IMG/VR virus record: IMGVR_UViG_3300045978_000115
Span: 1 to 32,666 of that record
Direction: 5' to 3' (one strand)
Origin: a virus
DNA: 32,666 nucleotides
In this document: positions 1-6,167 of the stretch, in pieces
How positions within the stretch are numbered: the first letter of the stretch is position 1
Layout: each line of letters opens with the position of its first letter
Translations under genes and position numbers: made by a program
Notes under the pieces: model-generated
The model's database searches: none
Told to the model about the DNA's origin: nothing
The model's input: only the letters and a program-made list of their open reading frames with translations

Positions 1-20
1 AAGGAGGCCTGGGAGGACTT

Positions 21-1370
21 GTGCGATCTCCGGTACTCTGTGAGCTGTGGGGAATGACCCTCGTTAGAGACATCCCCGCCTGCCGTGGTTGCCCTCATTA
101 CCAAGACGGCAGCCAGCCCTTCGTCCCTGACGAGCCCCCAGGTGCCCCCATCGTCATCATGATGCAGAATCCTGGAGCCACTGAAGAGCGTGAGGGGAAG
201 CCAGCGGTCGGGGACACAGGGAGGGTGTTGAACAGCGTCTACCTCCCCAAGGCAGGCCTCCACCGTGACGGGGTGCAGGTGTGCAATGCTCTCCGGTGCA
301 GGGTTGCTGGGAGGAATGAGCTTCCTCCCTTGAATCTTCTCTCTACGCGAGCGGCCCTGGCTCACTGCAACACGACCCACTTCTCCCCTAATCCAGATGC
401 CAAGCTCTACGTGGCCATGGGTGCCTATGCCCTGTACTTTCTGACGGGTGAGGGTATTGGGCCTCGTCATACCATCAGCTCGTGGCGAGGGTGGCTGCTA
501 CCGTGGGGAGTCCCCTATGAGCCGTTGACTCGCCTCTATCATCCAGAGCCCGGTAAGCCCAGCGTCTTCGCCACCATGCATCTGGCAGCCCTGGTCCATG
601 ACCCTGGTCTCAAGATTGCTCTGTCGGCTGACTGGCAGCGCATCGGGCGCTATCTGCGGGGCACCTGGCCCGAGAGGTTGCCTGTCTATCATGTCGGGCC
701 TCCTGTACATCTCCCGACCATCTGTACGTTTGACACCGAATACGATATCGACACAGGGGAGCTGTACCGCTACTCGATGCACGATGGCGAGCAGACCTGG
801 GTGGTGGAGGCCTCAGAGACCGGTCCCTTGCCCTATCAAGAGGGGTCCACGGTCATCCTCCAGAATGCAGATGCTGACCTGGACACCCTGTCCACCGTTG
901 TCCCCCTACAGGCTGTCAGAACCGAAGACACCATGCTGGCTGACTCGGTTCTGTGGAGCGGGTTGCCCCATGATCTCGAATATCTCGGAAGTCTGTATGC
1001 TCGACTTAACCGATGGAAACATCTCTATCAGGCCAGCCCTCTTGACTACTCGGCGGCTGATGCAGTCGCTACCTGGGATGTCTGGCAGGCTTTATCACGT
1101 CAGTTTGCAGCTGACCCAGGGAGCTGGCGGGTCTACGATTCATATGTCCGCCCACTCACTCCCATCATCCGGCGAGCTGTCCAGCGCGGCACCAGACTTA
1201 ATCAAGAGCGAGTCAGAGCCGCTCTCACCGAACTCATTGGATACCGAGACCGAGCAAGTCAAATAGGCCAGGCGGCTGTGGGCTGGCCAATCAATCTAGG
1301 GTCACCGCAGCAGGTGTCCAAAGAGCTGTTTGAGACGAGGCGCATCAGGGTGCCAAGGAGGAATGCATGA
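21..1370 (+). CDS. UDG-like domain fused to DNA polymerase 3'-5' exonuclease (N-terminal half of a split family-A polymerase)
   Basis: Residues 1-200 resemble family-4 uracil-DNA glycosylases. An NPGATEEREGKP motif lies near residue 50, and four cysteines (C21, C24, C93, C116) are placed like the Fe-S ligands of that family. Residues 230-360 are a DnaQ-like exonuclease: ExoI FDTE (D238, E240), an ExoII-like segment NADADLD (282-288), and ExoIII Y343-x3-D347. Residues 375-440 match the start of the PolI thumb (INLGSPQQVSKELFE). The frame then stops where palm and fingers should follow, and those are encoded from 1570. The GTG start has GGGAGG four bases upstream; a later ATG at 54 would lose C7 only. 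Likely role is proofreading and perhaps uracil recognition during phage DNA replication. Glycosylase activity is uncertain because motif A differs from the canonical GEGPG form. Confidence 0.85.
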   Translation: MRSPVLCELWGMTLVRDIPACRGCPHYQDGSQPFVPDEPPGAPIVIMMQNPGATEEREGKPAVGDTGRVLNSVYLPKAGLHRDGVQVCNALRCRVAGRNELPPLNLLSTRAALAHCNTTHFSPNPDAKLYVAMGAYALYFLTGEGIGPRHTISSWRGWLLPWGVPYEPLTRLYHPEPGKPSVFATMHLAALVHDPGLKIALSADWQRIGRYLRGTWPERLPVYHVGPPVHLPTICTFDTEYDIDTGELYRYSMHDGEQTWVVEASETGPLPYQEGSTVILQNADADLDTLSTVVPLQAVRTEDTMLADSVLWSGLPHDLEYLGSLYARLNRWKHLYQASPLDYSAADAVATWDVWQALSRQFAADPGSWRVYDSYVRPLTPIIRRAVQRGTRLNQERVRAALTELIGYRDRASQIGQAAVGWPINLGSPQQVSKELFETRRIRVPRRNA

Positions 1371-1573
1371 TGATGAGGACAGAATACTCCTCCACAAGCA
1401 GTGAGGGGTATAAGCTGAGTGTCTGGTTCACTGAGGATGGTGAGTGTGCTGTGTTCAGCATCAGTGGGGGTGGGTGTGGGAGTGCAGATATCGATGTGTC
1501 TCGTGAAGACTTCGAGGCACTGTGCAACTTGAGGTACACGCTACCTCCTCAAGAGCCCCCACCTGCAGAGTGA
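1367..1573 (+). CDS. Small unknown protein (68 aa) lying between the two halves of the DNA polymerase
   Basis: Its ATG overlaps the stop of the upstream exonuclease gene (ATGA) and its TGA overlaps the GTG start of the polymerase gene (GTGA), so all three genes look translationally coupled. A perfect AAGGAGG lies at 1355-1361, five bases before the ATG, which makes translation likely. The product reads as an ordinary small acidic globular protein (YKLSVWFTEDGECAVFSISG, then DIDVSREDFEALCNL). No homing-endonuclease motif is visible. No function is recognised. It sits where an uninterrupted polymerase would encode the thumb loop. Confidence 0.7.
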   Translation: MMMRTEYSSTSSEGYKLSVWFTEDGECAVFSISGGGCGSADIDVSREDFEALCNLRYTLPPQEPPPAE

Positions 1574-2631
1574 GAAGCGTAGATGCCGACACCATGCGTC
1601 GCATCCTCTCGGTCTCCCAAGACCCCTTGGCCGAGGCCAGACTCAAGTTCTCGGAAGTGGAATCGTTTCGGAAGTACCTTAGCCCCCTTGTTGGTAAAGA
1701 GCGGTGTCACAGCTCTATGCTTCCTACCCAAGCCTCGGGGCGCTGGTCGACCACCAACCCGCCCAAGGTGAACTTTCCAGATGACAAGAAGGCGGAAGAG
1801 TATGACCTACCGGAACTCCAAAGTGTGTTCATGCCCGACCCTGGATATTGGTGGCTGGGCTGGGACCATGATGCGATTGAGGCTCGGCTGGGGACGGCAT
1901 ACTGTGGGGATAAGCTTGATCTGGAGTCGTTCGCTAATGGGTGGGACATTCACACTCTCACTGCGTGTGATCTATTTACCTTGCCCCTGCCGCCTTCCAA
2001 GCTGGAACAAGACATTCATAGTAAGTCCCCCACTCCCACTATGGCTGCTTGGCAAGCACAGGTGAAGTGGGGCGGCAAGGGAGACCGCAGGCGTCACCTG
2101 GCCAAGACAGCCCGGTATGCCCTCACGTATGGCGAGGATGAGAAGGCCTGCACCACGGCTAAAGGGGTCGAGAAGCTGGGGCTCAGTAAGCAAGAGCTGC
2201 TGGATGCTGGTCGACGGTTCCTCAGGGCCAAGGCCAAGACCCTTGTCATCTGGAAGAAGATCACCTGGGCCGAGTGCATCCGTACCAAGATGGCCCGCAC
2301 ATTCCTCGGGAGAAGGCGGATGCTCTTTGGTCCTGACCATCATGTGAAGAAAGAGGGTTTGAACCACATGATCCAGGGCGCGGTGGCTGACGTGATGAAT
2401 GCCAACCTCATCAGTCTGCTGGGCCCTGGGGGCATGTTGGAGCAGTGGGGGACCTTGGAGCTGAATGCCCATGACGGGGCCCGCATCGCTCTCCCTGTTT
2501 CCATTGATCTCGGAATCCTCCCCTATGTGCGAGCCATCGTAGAAAGGGAATGGGATGTTCAAGGGAATCGGATGCGCTTTCCCGCAACCTTCTACTGGAT
2601 CGATGACCAGGGGGTGAAGGCAGGGCTATGA
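1570..2631 (+). CDS. Family-A DNA polymerase, palm and fingers domain (C-terminal half of a split polymerase)
   Basis: This is the DNA-synthesising half of a PolI-type replicative polymerase. From the GTG at 1570 (353 aa) it shows SGRWSTTNPP (residues 56-65; the TGRLSS-NPNLQN region), motif A WDHDAIEAR (D99, E104), motif B RRHLAKTARYALTYG (R175, K179, Y183, Y187, G188), LNHMIQGAVADV (N265, Q269) and motif C NAHDGARIAL (H301, D302). Y183 aligns with E. coli PolI F762. Motif C reads HDG rather than the usual HDE. An earlier in-frame GTG at 1522 would add 16 residues, but the GTGA overlap at 1570 fits the operon better. It must act with the upstream UDG/exonuclease protein to reconstitute a proofreading polymerase. 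Identification is firm, and the working quaternary arrangement is inferred. Confidence 0.92.
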   Translation: MRSVDADTMRRILSVSQDPLAEARLKFSEVESFRKYLSPLVGKERCHSSMLPTQASGRWSTTNPPKVNFPDDKKAEEYDLPELQSVFMPDPGYWWLGWDHDAIEARLGTAYCGDKLDLESFANGWDIHTLTACDLFTLPLPPSKLEQDIHSKSPTPTMAAWQAQVKWGGKGDRRRHLAKTARYALTYGEDEKACTTAKGVEKLGLSKQELLDAGRRFLRAKAKTLVIWKKITWAECIRTKMARTFLGRRRMLFGPDHHVKKEGLNHMIQGAVADVMNANLISLLGPGGMLEQWGTLELNAHDGARIALPVSIDLGILPYVRAIVEREWDVQGNRMRFPATFYWIDDQGVKAGL

Positions 2632-2945
2632 GAACACTCATGATGGCAGCAATCCTCTTGACAGCAACCTCAGCCATGGCCGCTAGTGACGGGGAGAAGT
2701 TCAAGCAAAAGATTGAGAACACCGTACGACCTTCTCCCCTGTGCTACTGCATCGATGCCAGTGGGGTTAAGCGGGTGGGGGTCATCATCCCTTCGTACTC
2801 AGCCATCGGGGGAGGGGGCAACCTCTTCGTCTACGTCACCTGCGGCATCCCTCGCTTCCAGTGGCTCCCGGACAACACTATCGGGGATGAAGTGGGCAAT
2901 GAGTTTGAGGTGCAGTGTGGCAACTTTGAGAGGCTGACCAAGTAA
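2628..2945 (+). CDS. Small secreted protein, unknown function
   Basis: A 105-aa protein that overlaps the polymerase stop codon by ATGA. The N-terminus MRTLMMAAILLTATSAMAAS is a classic Sec signal peptide with predicted cleavage after the AMA at residues 17-19. That leaves a mature protein of about 85 residues with three cysteines (the CYC pair, a later CG and QCGN), so one disulfide is possible. The mature part is rich in beta-type sequence (VGVIIPSYSAIGGGGNLFVYVTCG). It is probably exported to the periplasm or outside the cell during infection. No family is recognised. A gene for an exported protein directly behind the polymerase is unusual. Confidence 0.75.
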   Translation: MRTLMMAAILLTATSAMAASDGEKFKQKIENTVRPSPLCYCIDASGVKRVGVIIPSYSAIGGGGNLFVYVTCGIPRFQWLPDNTIGDEVGNEFEVQCGNFERLTK

Positions 2946-3191
2946 ATGGGTCGCACCAGCAAGACCGTCAAGTTTATCTTCCACAGCTCCCTGCGTCACA
3001 GCTCTGAGGTGGAGGAGTTGGAGGCCAAGGGGCACACTGTGTGCCAGATGACCGATGAGCAGGAGCAGCACATGTTTCTGGGCCCCAACTGTTGGCGCAT
3101 GACCCTCAGTCAGATCGCCTACCTGGACCTGGCACTCAAGGAAGCTCGCAAGAGCATGTACCCCAAAGAGGCTCATGACAATGATGCCTAG
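2946..3191 (+). CDS. Small unknown protein (81 aa)
   Basis: The ATG directly follows the TAA of the upstream gene, continuing the compact operon. The protein starts basic (MGRTSKTVKFIFHSSLRHSS) and contains EVEELEAKGHTVCQM followed by FLGPNCWRMTL. This reads like a small alpha/beta fold with a conserved-looking Asn-Cys-Trp motif. No catalytic motif or membrane segment is recognised. It is probably a cytoplasmic early accessory protein; the function is unknown. Confidence 0.65.
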   Translation: MGRTSKTVKFIFHSSLRHSSEVEELEAKGHTVCQMTDEQEQHMFLGPNCWRMTLSQIAYLDLALKEARKSMYPKEAHDNDA

Positions 3192-3312
3192 ACTTCGCGC
3201 GCTGGTCGACCTGACTCTTGTTGCCTGTGCCTTGACCGTCACCATCGTCGTGGTGGCCAAGGTCGTGAGTGATCCTGCTCCCATCACCATTGTGTGTCCC
3301 AGTCATGAATGA
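3181..3312 (+). CDS. Very small single-span membrane protein (43 aa)
   Basis: A 43-codon frame overlaps the end of the upstream gene by 11 bases and the start of the downstream gene by 8 bases (ATGAATGA). That is the spacing pattern seen throughout this operon, and the frame fills an otherwise uncoded stretch. The product MMPRLRALVDLTLVACALTV and the following TIVVVAKVV form one hydrophobic segment (about residues 8-29), with arginines at the N-terminus and a short polar tail ending CPSHE. It would be a single-span inner-membrane peptide with a cytoplasmic N-terminus. There is no strong ribosome-binding site. Confidence 0.5.
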   Translation: MMPRLRALVDLTLVACALTVTIVVVAKVVSDPAPITIVCPSHE

Positions 3313-3526
3313 GATTCACTTCAACGTCATCACCAAAGACGGCTCCACCTACACCCTCTCAGCCATCGATATCCTGACAGCCTACGTCACCAACATCATG
3401 CGCTTGTCCATGGACCCGGAGTCAGCCCAGATGCCCCTCCGGGAGTCTGCTATACGCGCAGAGGAAGCCCTGCACTGGCTCAATATCGCGACCAAGGTCT
3501 TGAATATGCCTGATGCCCCTGCCTAG
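3305..3526 (+). CDS. Small unknown protein (73 aa)
   Basis: The start is set at the ATG at 3305 (MNEIHFNVITKDGSTYTLSA) because it overlaps the upstream stop in the ATGA style of the operon. An earlier in-frame start at 3269 would run through the upstream small gene. The sequence suggests a short beta hairpin followed by two helices (IDILTAYVTNIMRL and ESAIRAEEALHWLNIATKVL). No motif gives a function. Confidence 0.65.
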   Translation: MNEIHFNVITKDGSTYTLSAIDILTAYVTNIMRLSMDPESAQMPLRESAIRAEEALHWLNIATKVLNMPDAPA

Positions 3527-3537
3527 GAGAGCCTGTC

Positions 3538-3864
3538 ATGACGCATCAAGAGCGAATTGAGAAGTATGGAGAGTCGAGTCTGTATGCCCCCCGCCGAGCC
3601 GACAACAGGGTGAAGTGGACCCTGGAGACGGTGGCTCGGTTTGTTGATCGCTGGGATCACGGGATGCCGGTCATCGAGCTGGCTAGGGTCTTTGACCTGA
3701 AGAACCCCCGCTCAGTCCGCAACATCGTGCGCTGGTTGCGGGGGAAAGGCATTGAGCTGGCCCAGCGGGAGCCTGGCCCTGACATAGGGTGGGAGACAGG
3801 GGGTTATGCGGAGTCTTCGGTCTACAAGCGTAACGGGAAGTATATCCGCCAGTGGAGGCCATGA
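3538..3864 (+). CDS. Putative helix-turn-helix DNA-binding protein
   Basis: A 108-aa basic protein starting 12 bases after the upstream stop, with GGAGAGCC about four bases before its ATG. Residues about 30-70 read as a helix-turn-helix of the kind in small phage regulators and resolvase-like N-termini: TLETVARFVDRW, then VIELARVFDL, then PRSVRNIVRWLRGKGIEL, the likely recognition helix. The C-terminal 35 residues are charged and unstructured. It probably binds DNA as a regulator of this operon or of host genes. The family assignment rests only on the helix pattern. Confidence 0.6.
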   Translation: MTHQERIEKYGESSLYAPRRADNRVKWTLETVARFVDRWDHGMPVIELARVFDLKNPRSVRNIVRWLRGKGIELAQREPGPDIGWETGGYAESSVYKRNGKYIRQWRP

Positions 3865-4115
3865 CATGCATCTGTGGGGGGCTGCTGTACAGCGTCAACA
3901 TTGTCTTCAACTCAGGCTTCGGGGATCAGGTCCCCAGTTCCCCATGGTGTTCTCGGGAGTGTCTCGATGAGAAGGAAGAAGGCTACTGGCGGCACTGGGG
4001 TGCCATCAACCGAGCCCTCTGTGATTATGTCCACCGGCAGAAGGTCCCCGATGTCGTGGCCGGTGTCGCTCAGCATGTGCCCATGTTGTGGTATGGCGAA
4101 GACCCAAGTGATTAG
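3861..4115 (+). CDS. Small cysteine-rich protein, possible zinc finger
   Basis: The ATG at 3861 overlaps the upstream TGA (ATGA). The 84-aa product begins MTCICGGLLYSV and has a second Cys pair region WCSREC about 30 residues later, giving a CxC...CxxxC arrangement able to bind one zinc. The remainder (YWRHWGAINRALCDYVHRQ) looks helical. No function is recognised. It is the first of several small Cys-rich proteins in this stretch. Confidence 0.6.
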   Translation: MTCICGGLLYSVNIVFNSGFGDQVPSSPWCSRECLDEKEEGYWRHWGAINRALCDYVHRQKVPDVVAGVAQHVPMLWYGEDPSD

Positions 4116-4311
4116 GACGACAGGGGCGGTGGAGCCTGTGTGCGTCTGCTGTGACCTGGACTCTGTGACCAGGCCTGACTGCCCCCATAAGGAGGGCCAC
4201 AGTGCCAGCGAAAGACGGCAACCTCAAATATCAGAAGTCATACGAGAAGAGCGAGAAGGGCAAGGCCACGCGCCACAGGTACTACCTCAACAAGATACAG
4301 AGACAGCGTGA
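4093..4311 (+). CDS. Possible small cysteine-rich protein overlapping its neighbours
   Basis: An open frame of 72 codons starts inside the preceding gene and runs 110 bases into the next one in another frame. The first half (VEPVCVCCDLDSVTRPDCPH) contains a CxCC...C..H cluster like a zinc knuckle and fills the stretch 4116-4201, which has no better candidate. The second half is Gln/Glu-rich and may be a shadow of the downstream gene. There is no clear ribosome-binding site, so the call is weak. Confidence 0.35.
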   Translation: MAKTQVIRTTGAVEPVCVCCDLDSVTRPDCPHKEGHSASERRQPQISEVIREEREGQGHAPQVLPQQDTETA

Positions 4312-4378
4312 CGGCATTCAGCCCTCAGCTGGTGCTGGGGATGCCGGTGGCACGGCACCTCTATGTCGGGAGGGGTGA
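4202..4378 (+). CDS. Small very basic protein (58 aa)
   Basis: A GTG start with a perfect AAGGAGG at 4189-4195, six bases upstream. The product begins MPAKDGNLKYQKSYEKSEKG and continues KATRHRYYLNKIQRQRDGIQ. It is rich in Lys, Arg and Tyr and resembles the short basic phage proteins built on a YEKSEKGKA-type motif, which probably bind nucleic acid. The C-terminal 18 residues are Gly/Ala-rich and may be disordered. No specific function can be assigned. Confidence 0.6.
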   Translation: MPAKDGNLKYQKSYEKSEKGKATRHRYYLNKIQRQRDGIQPSAGAGDAGGTAPLCREG

Positions 4379-4381
4379 GCA

Positions 4382-4531
4382 GTGGATAGGCTCATGACAA
4401 TCCATCCAGTCACCACACGGATCGGGAAGTGTGCCCGAAAGGGCCACAGGCCCCCTAACAGGTTCAAGGTATGCACGCGGTGCGGGAAAGAGGTCAGCCT
4501 GCTGGAGTGGCTGACTAGGAGGGCGCTGTGA
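4382..4531 (+). CDS. Tiny zinc-ribbon-like protein (49 aa)
   Basis: A GTG start with GGGAGGGG six bases upstream; an internal ATG at 4394 is an alternative. The protein carries GKCARKGHRPPNRFKVCTRCG, that is Cys-x4-His ... Cys-x2-Cys, a plausible single zinc-binding site, followed by a short helix (KEVSLLEWLTRRAL). Its stop overlaps the GTG of the next gene (GTGA). It may bind nucleic acid or a host protein. The function is unknown. Confidence 0.55.
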   Translation: MDRLMTIHPVTTRIGKCARKGHRPPNRFKVCTRCGKEVSLLEWLTRRAL

Positions 4532-4788
4532 GCAAGCCCCGCTTCTTCAAGTCATTCCATGGACAGGCTGTGAGCAGGCTTGAGTTGGGGCCTGCTGCAC
4601 CGCCCCCTTTCCACAGGGGCTCAGTGAAGTGTGCGGTGGAGGGGTGCCGAGAGATGGTGTTTGTCACATGGGGCAGGAATCGGGCATGGAAGCGATGCAT
4701 TCTGCATTCCCCTAATGGCCCAGCAATCCAGTCTGCCATTGCCAAACGTAAAGAGTACATTGCTGAGGTCATCAGGAGAACCTCATGA
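4528..4788 (+). CDS. Small basic protein with a Cys/His cluster
   Basis: A GTG start overlaps the upstream stop, with AGGAGGG four bases before it. The 86-aa protein has VKCAVEGCREMVFVTWGRNR then WKRCILHS, giving a Cys-x4-Cys ... Cys-x2-His set that could hold one zinc. The N- and C-termini are basic and the C-terminus is helical (AIAKRKEYIAEVIRRTS). It is probably a small nucleic-acid-binding accessory protein. No family is recognised. Confidence 0.6.
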   Translation: MSKPRFFKSFHGQAVSRLELGPAAPPPFHRGSVKCAVEGCREMVFVTWGRNRAWKRCILHSPNGPAIQSAIAKRKEYIAEVIRRTS

Positions 4789-4997
4789 AAGCCACCCTCG
4801 AATTCACCCTGCCTGAAGAAGAAGATCTGCACCAACGAGCCATTGACAGTCAGGACATGGCCACGACCCTGATGGACCTGTATCAGGCTCTGCGGACTCA
4901 GCTGAAGTACGGTGACCTGACCCCTGAGACACACAAGGCCCTGGATGCCATCTACAAGGACCTGAGCGAGAGTCTCTCGTGGTTGAGGCTTCTTTGA
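4785..4997 (+). CDS. Small acidic helical protein (70 aa)
   Basis: ATGA overlap with the upstream gene; the downstream gene starts on the next base after its TGA. The product is acidic and almost fully helical (LPEEEDLHQRAIDSQDMATT, then ALRTQLKYGD and ETHKALDAIYKDLSESLSWL). It resembles the many small helical phage proteins of unknown role that may bind a partner protein. It has no signal peptide, cysteines or catalytic motif. Confidence 0.6.
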   Translation: MKATLEFTLPEEEDLHQRAIDSQDMATTLMDLYQALRTQLKYGDLTPETHKALDAIYKDLSESLSWLRLL

Positions 4998-5711
4998 ATG
5001 CTGTGGGCAATAGCCTCTGACTTCCAGTGCCCTTTCTGGGACATGTGGGCGGTGGACTTGTTCCTGGAGACCTGTTCAGCCCGCAAGGTTGATGGGGTCA
5101 TCCTCGATGGTGACATCTTGGACTGCCCCCAGTTCTCAGACTTCGACAGGGACCCTCGCCGAGCCACCCGCTTCACCCATGACATTGAGCGGGTGTGCAA
5201 TGAGCTGTTGAAGCCCTTGCACGGGGTCAAGAGGCTGATCTGGATCGATGGCAACCATGAAGACAGGCTGCTCAAGTACCTCGTGAGGAAGGCCCCTGAG
5301 CTGCTGGAGACCCACCCCACCATCCCTGACATGCTGGGTCTGGATGACATTGGCTGGGACTATCTGCCCTACAAGGACTACTACAAGCTGGGCCACCTGA
5401 TCGTGACTCATGGCCAGACGTACCGCTCAGGTGTCCTGGCCTCTGTACGGGCAGAGATGCAGCGGTACGGGGGCTCAGTCTTGATGGGCCACACCCACAG
5501 GCTCGGGATGTTCTACCACACCGACCTGAGGGGCCCCCATGTGGGCTGTGAGAATGGACACATGAGTGACGTGAATCAGTTGACCTGGATCAAGCATCCT
5601 GATTGGCAGCAGGGCTTCTCTCTGGTCAAGGTCGAATCGAATGGTCTCTTCCACATTCAGCAGCTTCCCCTGTTGGGGGAGCGCAGAAGCAAGCGGGTGG
5701 TGATGCTATGA
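4998..5711 (+). CDS. Calcineurin-like metallophosphoesterase
   Basis: This 237-aa protein has the full motif series of the metallophosphatase superfamily: SDFQ (D8, with Q10 where His is usual), LDGDILD (G38-D39), DGNHEDR (N86, H87), VTHGQ (H138) and MGHTHR (H165, H167). These would bind a two-metal centre and hydrolyse a phosphoester, perhaps a nucleotide or nucleic-acid end. The substrate cannot be inferred. The His-to-Gln change in the first motif is common in phage members of the family, so it is probably active. It starts immediately after the upstream stop and overlaps the next gene by ATGA. Confidence 0.88.
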   Translation: MLWAIASDFQCPFWDMWAVDLFLETCSARKVDGVILDGDILDCPQFSDFDRDPRRATRFTHDIERVCNELLKPLHGVKRLIWIDGNHEDRLLKYLVRKAPELLETHPTIPDMLGLDDIGWDYLPYKDYYKLGHLIVTHGQTYRSGVLASVRAEMQRYGGSVLMGHTHRLGMFYHTDLRGPHVGCENGHMSDVNQLTWIKHPDWQQGFSLVKVESNGLFHIQQLPLLGERRSKRVVML

Positions 5712-6100
5712 ATCCTGGGTTGGTCAAGCGTCTCCGAGAACTGTGTGCTGAGCACGACAAGATGGAGCGAGAGATTCTGGTGCTGTGCCGCAAGTTCACC
5801 GATGCCGAGCTGGTGGAACTGGGGATGGCGTGTGCTCCCACCGTTGATGAGGCTGCTGATGCGCTGGTGGGGGGCATGCATAGTCAGGCCTGCGCTATAC
5901 GCGCCCTCTACGCCCCGCTGGTGGAGGGGGTGGCGTATTGGGGAGAGGTGGCGGCCCGGGCGGTGAACGCCAATCACGCGCTGAACGCGGCGCACGCCCG
6001 CCTGCTCGCGGACTTCCGTTGGCTAGCGGCGGAACTCCGACTGACGTACTTCACGACCGCAGAGTGGCGCGAGCACATCGCCCCGCACCTCGAACCCTGA
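5708..6100 (+). CDS. Helical protein of unknown function (130 aa)
   Basis: Begins at the ATG overlapping the phosphoesterase stop (ATGA). The sequence is nearly all helical, with heptad-like stretches (LVKRLRELCAEHDKMEREIL, later AARAVNANHALNAAHARLLA and FRWLAAELRL), so it may form a coiled coil or helical bundle. The second half is more Ala-rich and higher in GC than the genes before it. No motif indicates a function. A strong hairpin follows its stop codon, so it probably ends the compact part of the left operon. Confidence 0.65.
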   Translation: MNPGLVKRLRELCAEHDKMEREILVLCRKFTDAELVELGMACAPTVDEAADALVGGMHSQACAIRALYAPLVEGVAYWGEVAARAVNANHALNAAHARLLADFRWLAAELRLTYFTTAEWREHIAPHLEP

Positions 6101-6107
6101 AGTAACG

Positions 6108-6137
6108 CACGGGGTCTGGCTGCAACCAGACCCCGTG
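6108..6137 (+). terminator. Strong hairpin after the compact + strand operon (terminator or attenuator)
   Basis: A perfect 12-bp stem, CACGGGGTCTGG at 6108-6119 with CCAGACCCCGTG at 6126-6137, closes a six-base loop. It lies just after the stop at 6100 and before the ribosome-binding site of the secreted protein gene. No T-run follows, so it may be a partial terminator, an attenuator or an mRNA-stabilising structure rather than a classic intrinsic terminator. Confidence 0.55.
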
Positions 6138-6167
6138 GCCCTGAACCCACAACCCCTAAGGAGGCAG

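Noticed and set aside
1522-1569. Upstream GTG at 1522 as the start of the polymerase half
   Set aside because: It would add residues encoded inside the small gene that do not resemble polymerase; the GTGA overlap at 1570 is more consistent with the operon.
1362-1575. Self-splicing intron within the polymerase gene
   Set aside because: Not excluded, but no intron core was recognised by eye and the insert carries a well-placed ribosome-binding site and overlapping genes, which favours split genes.
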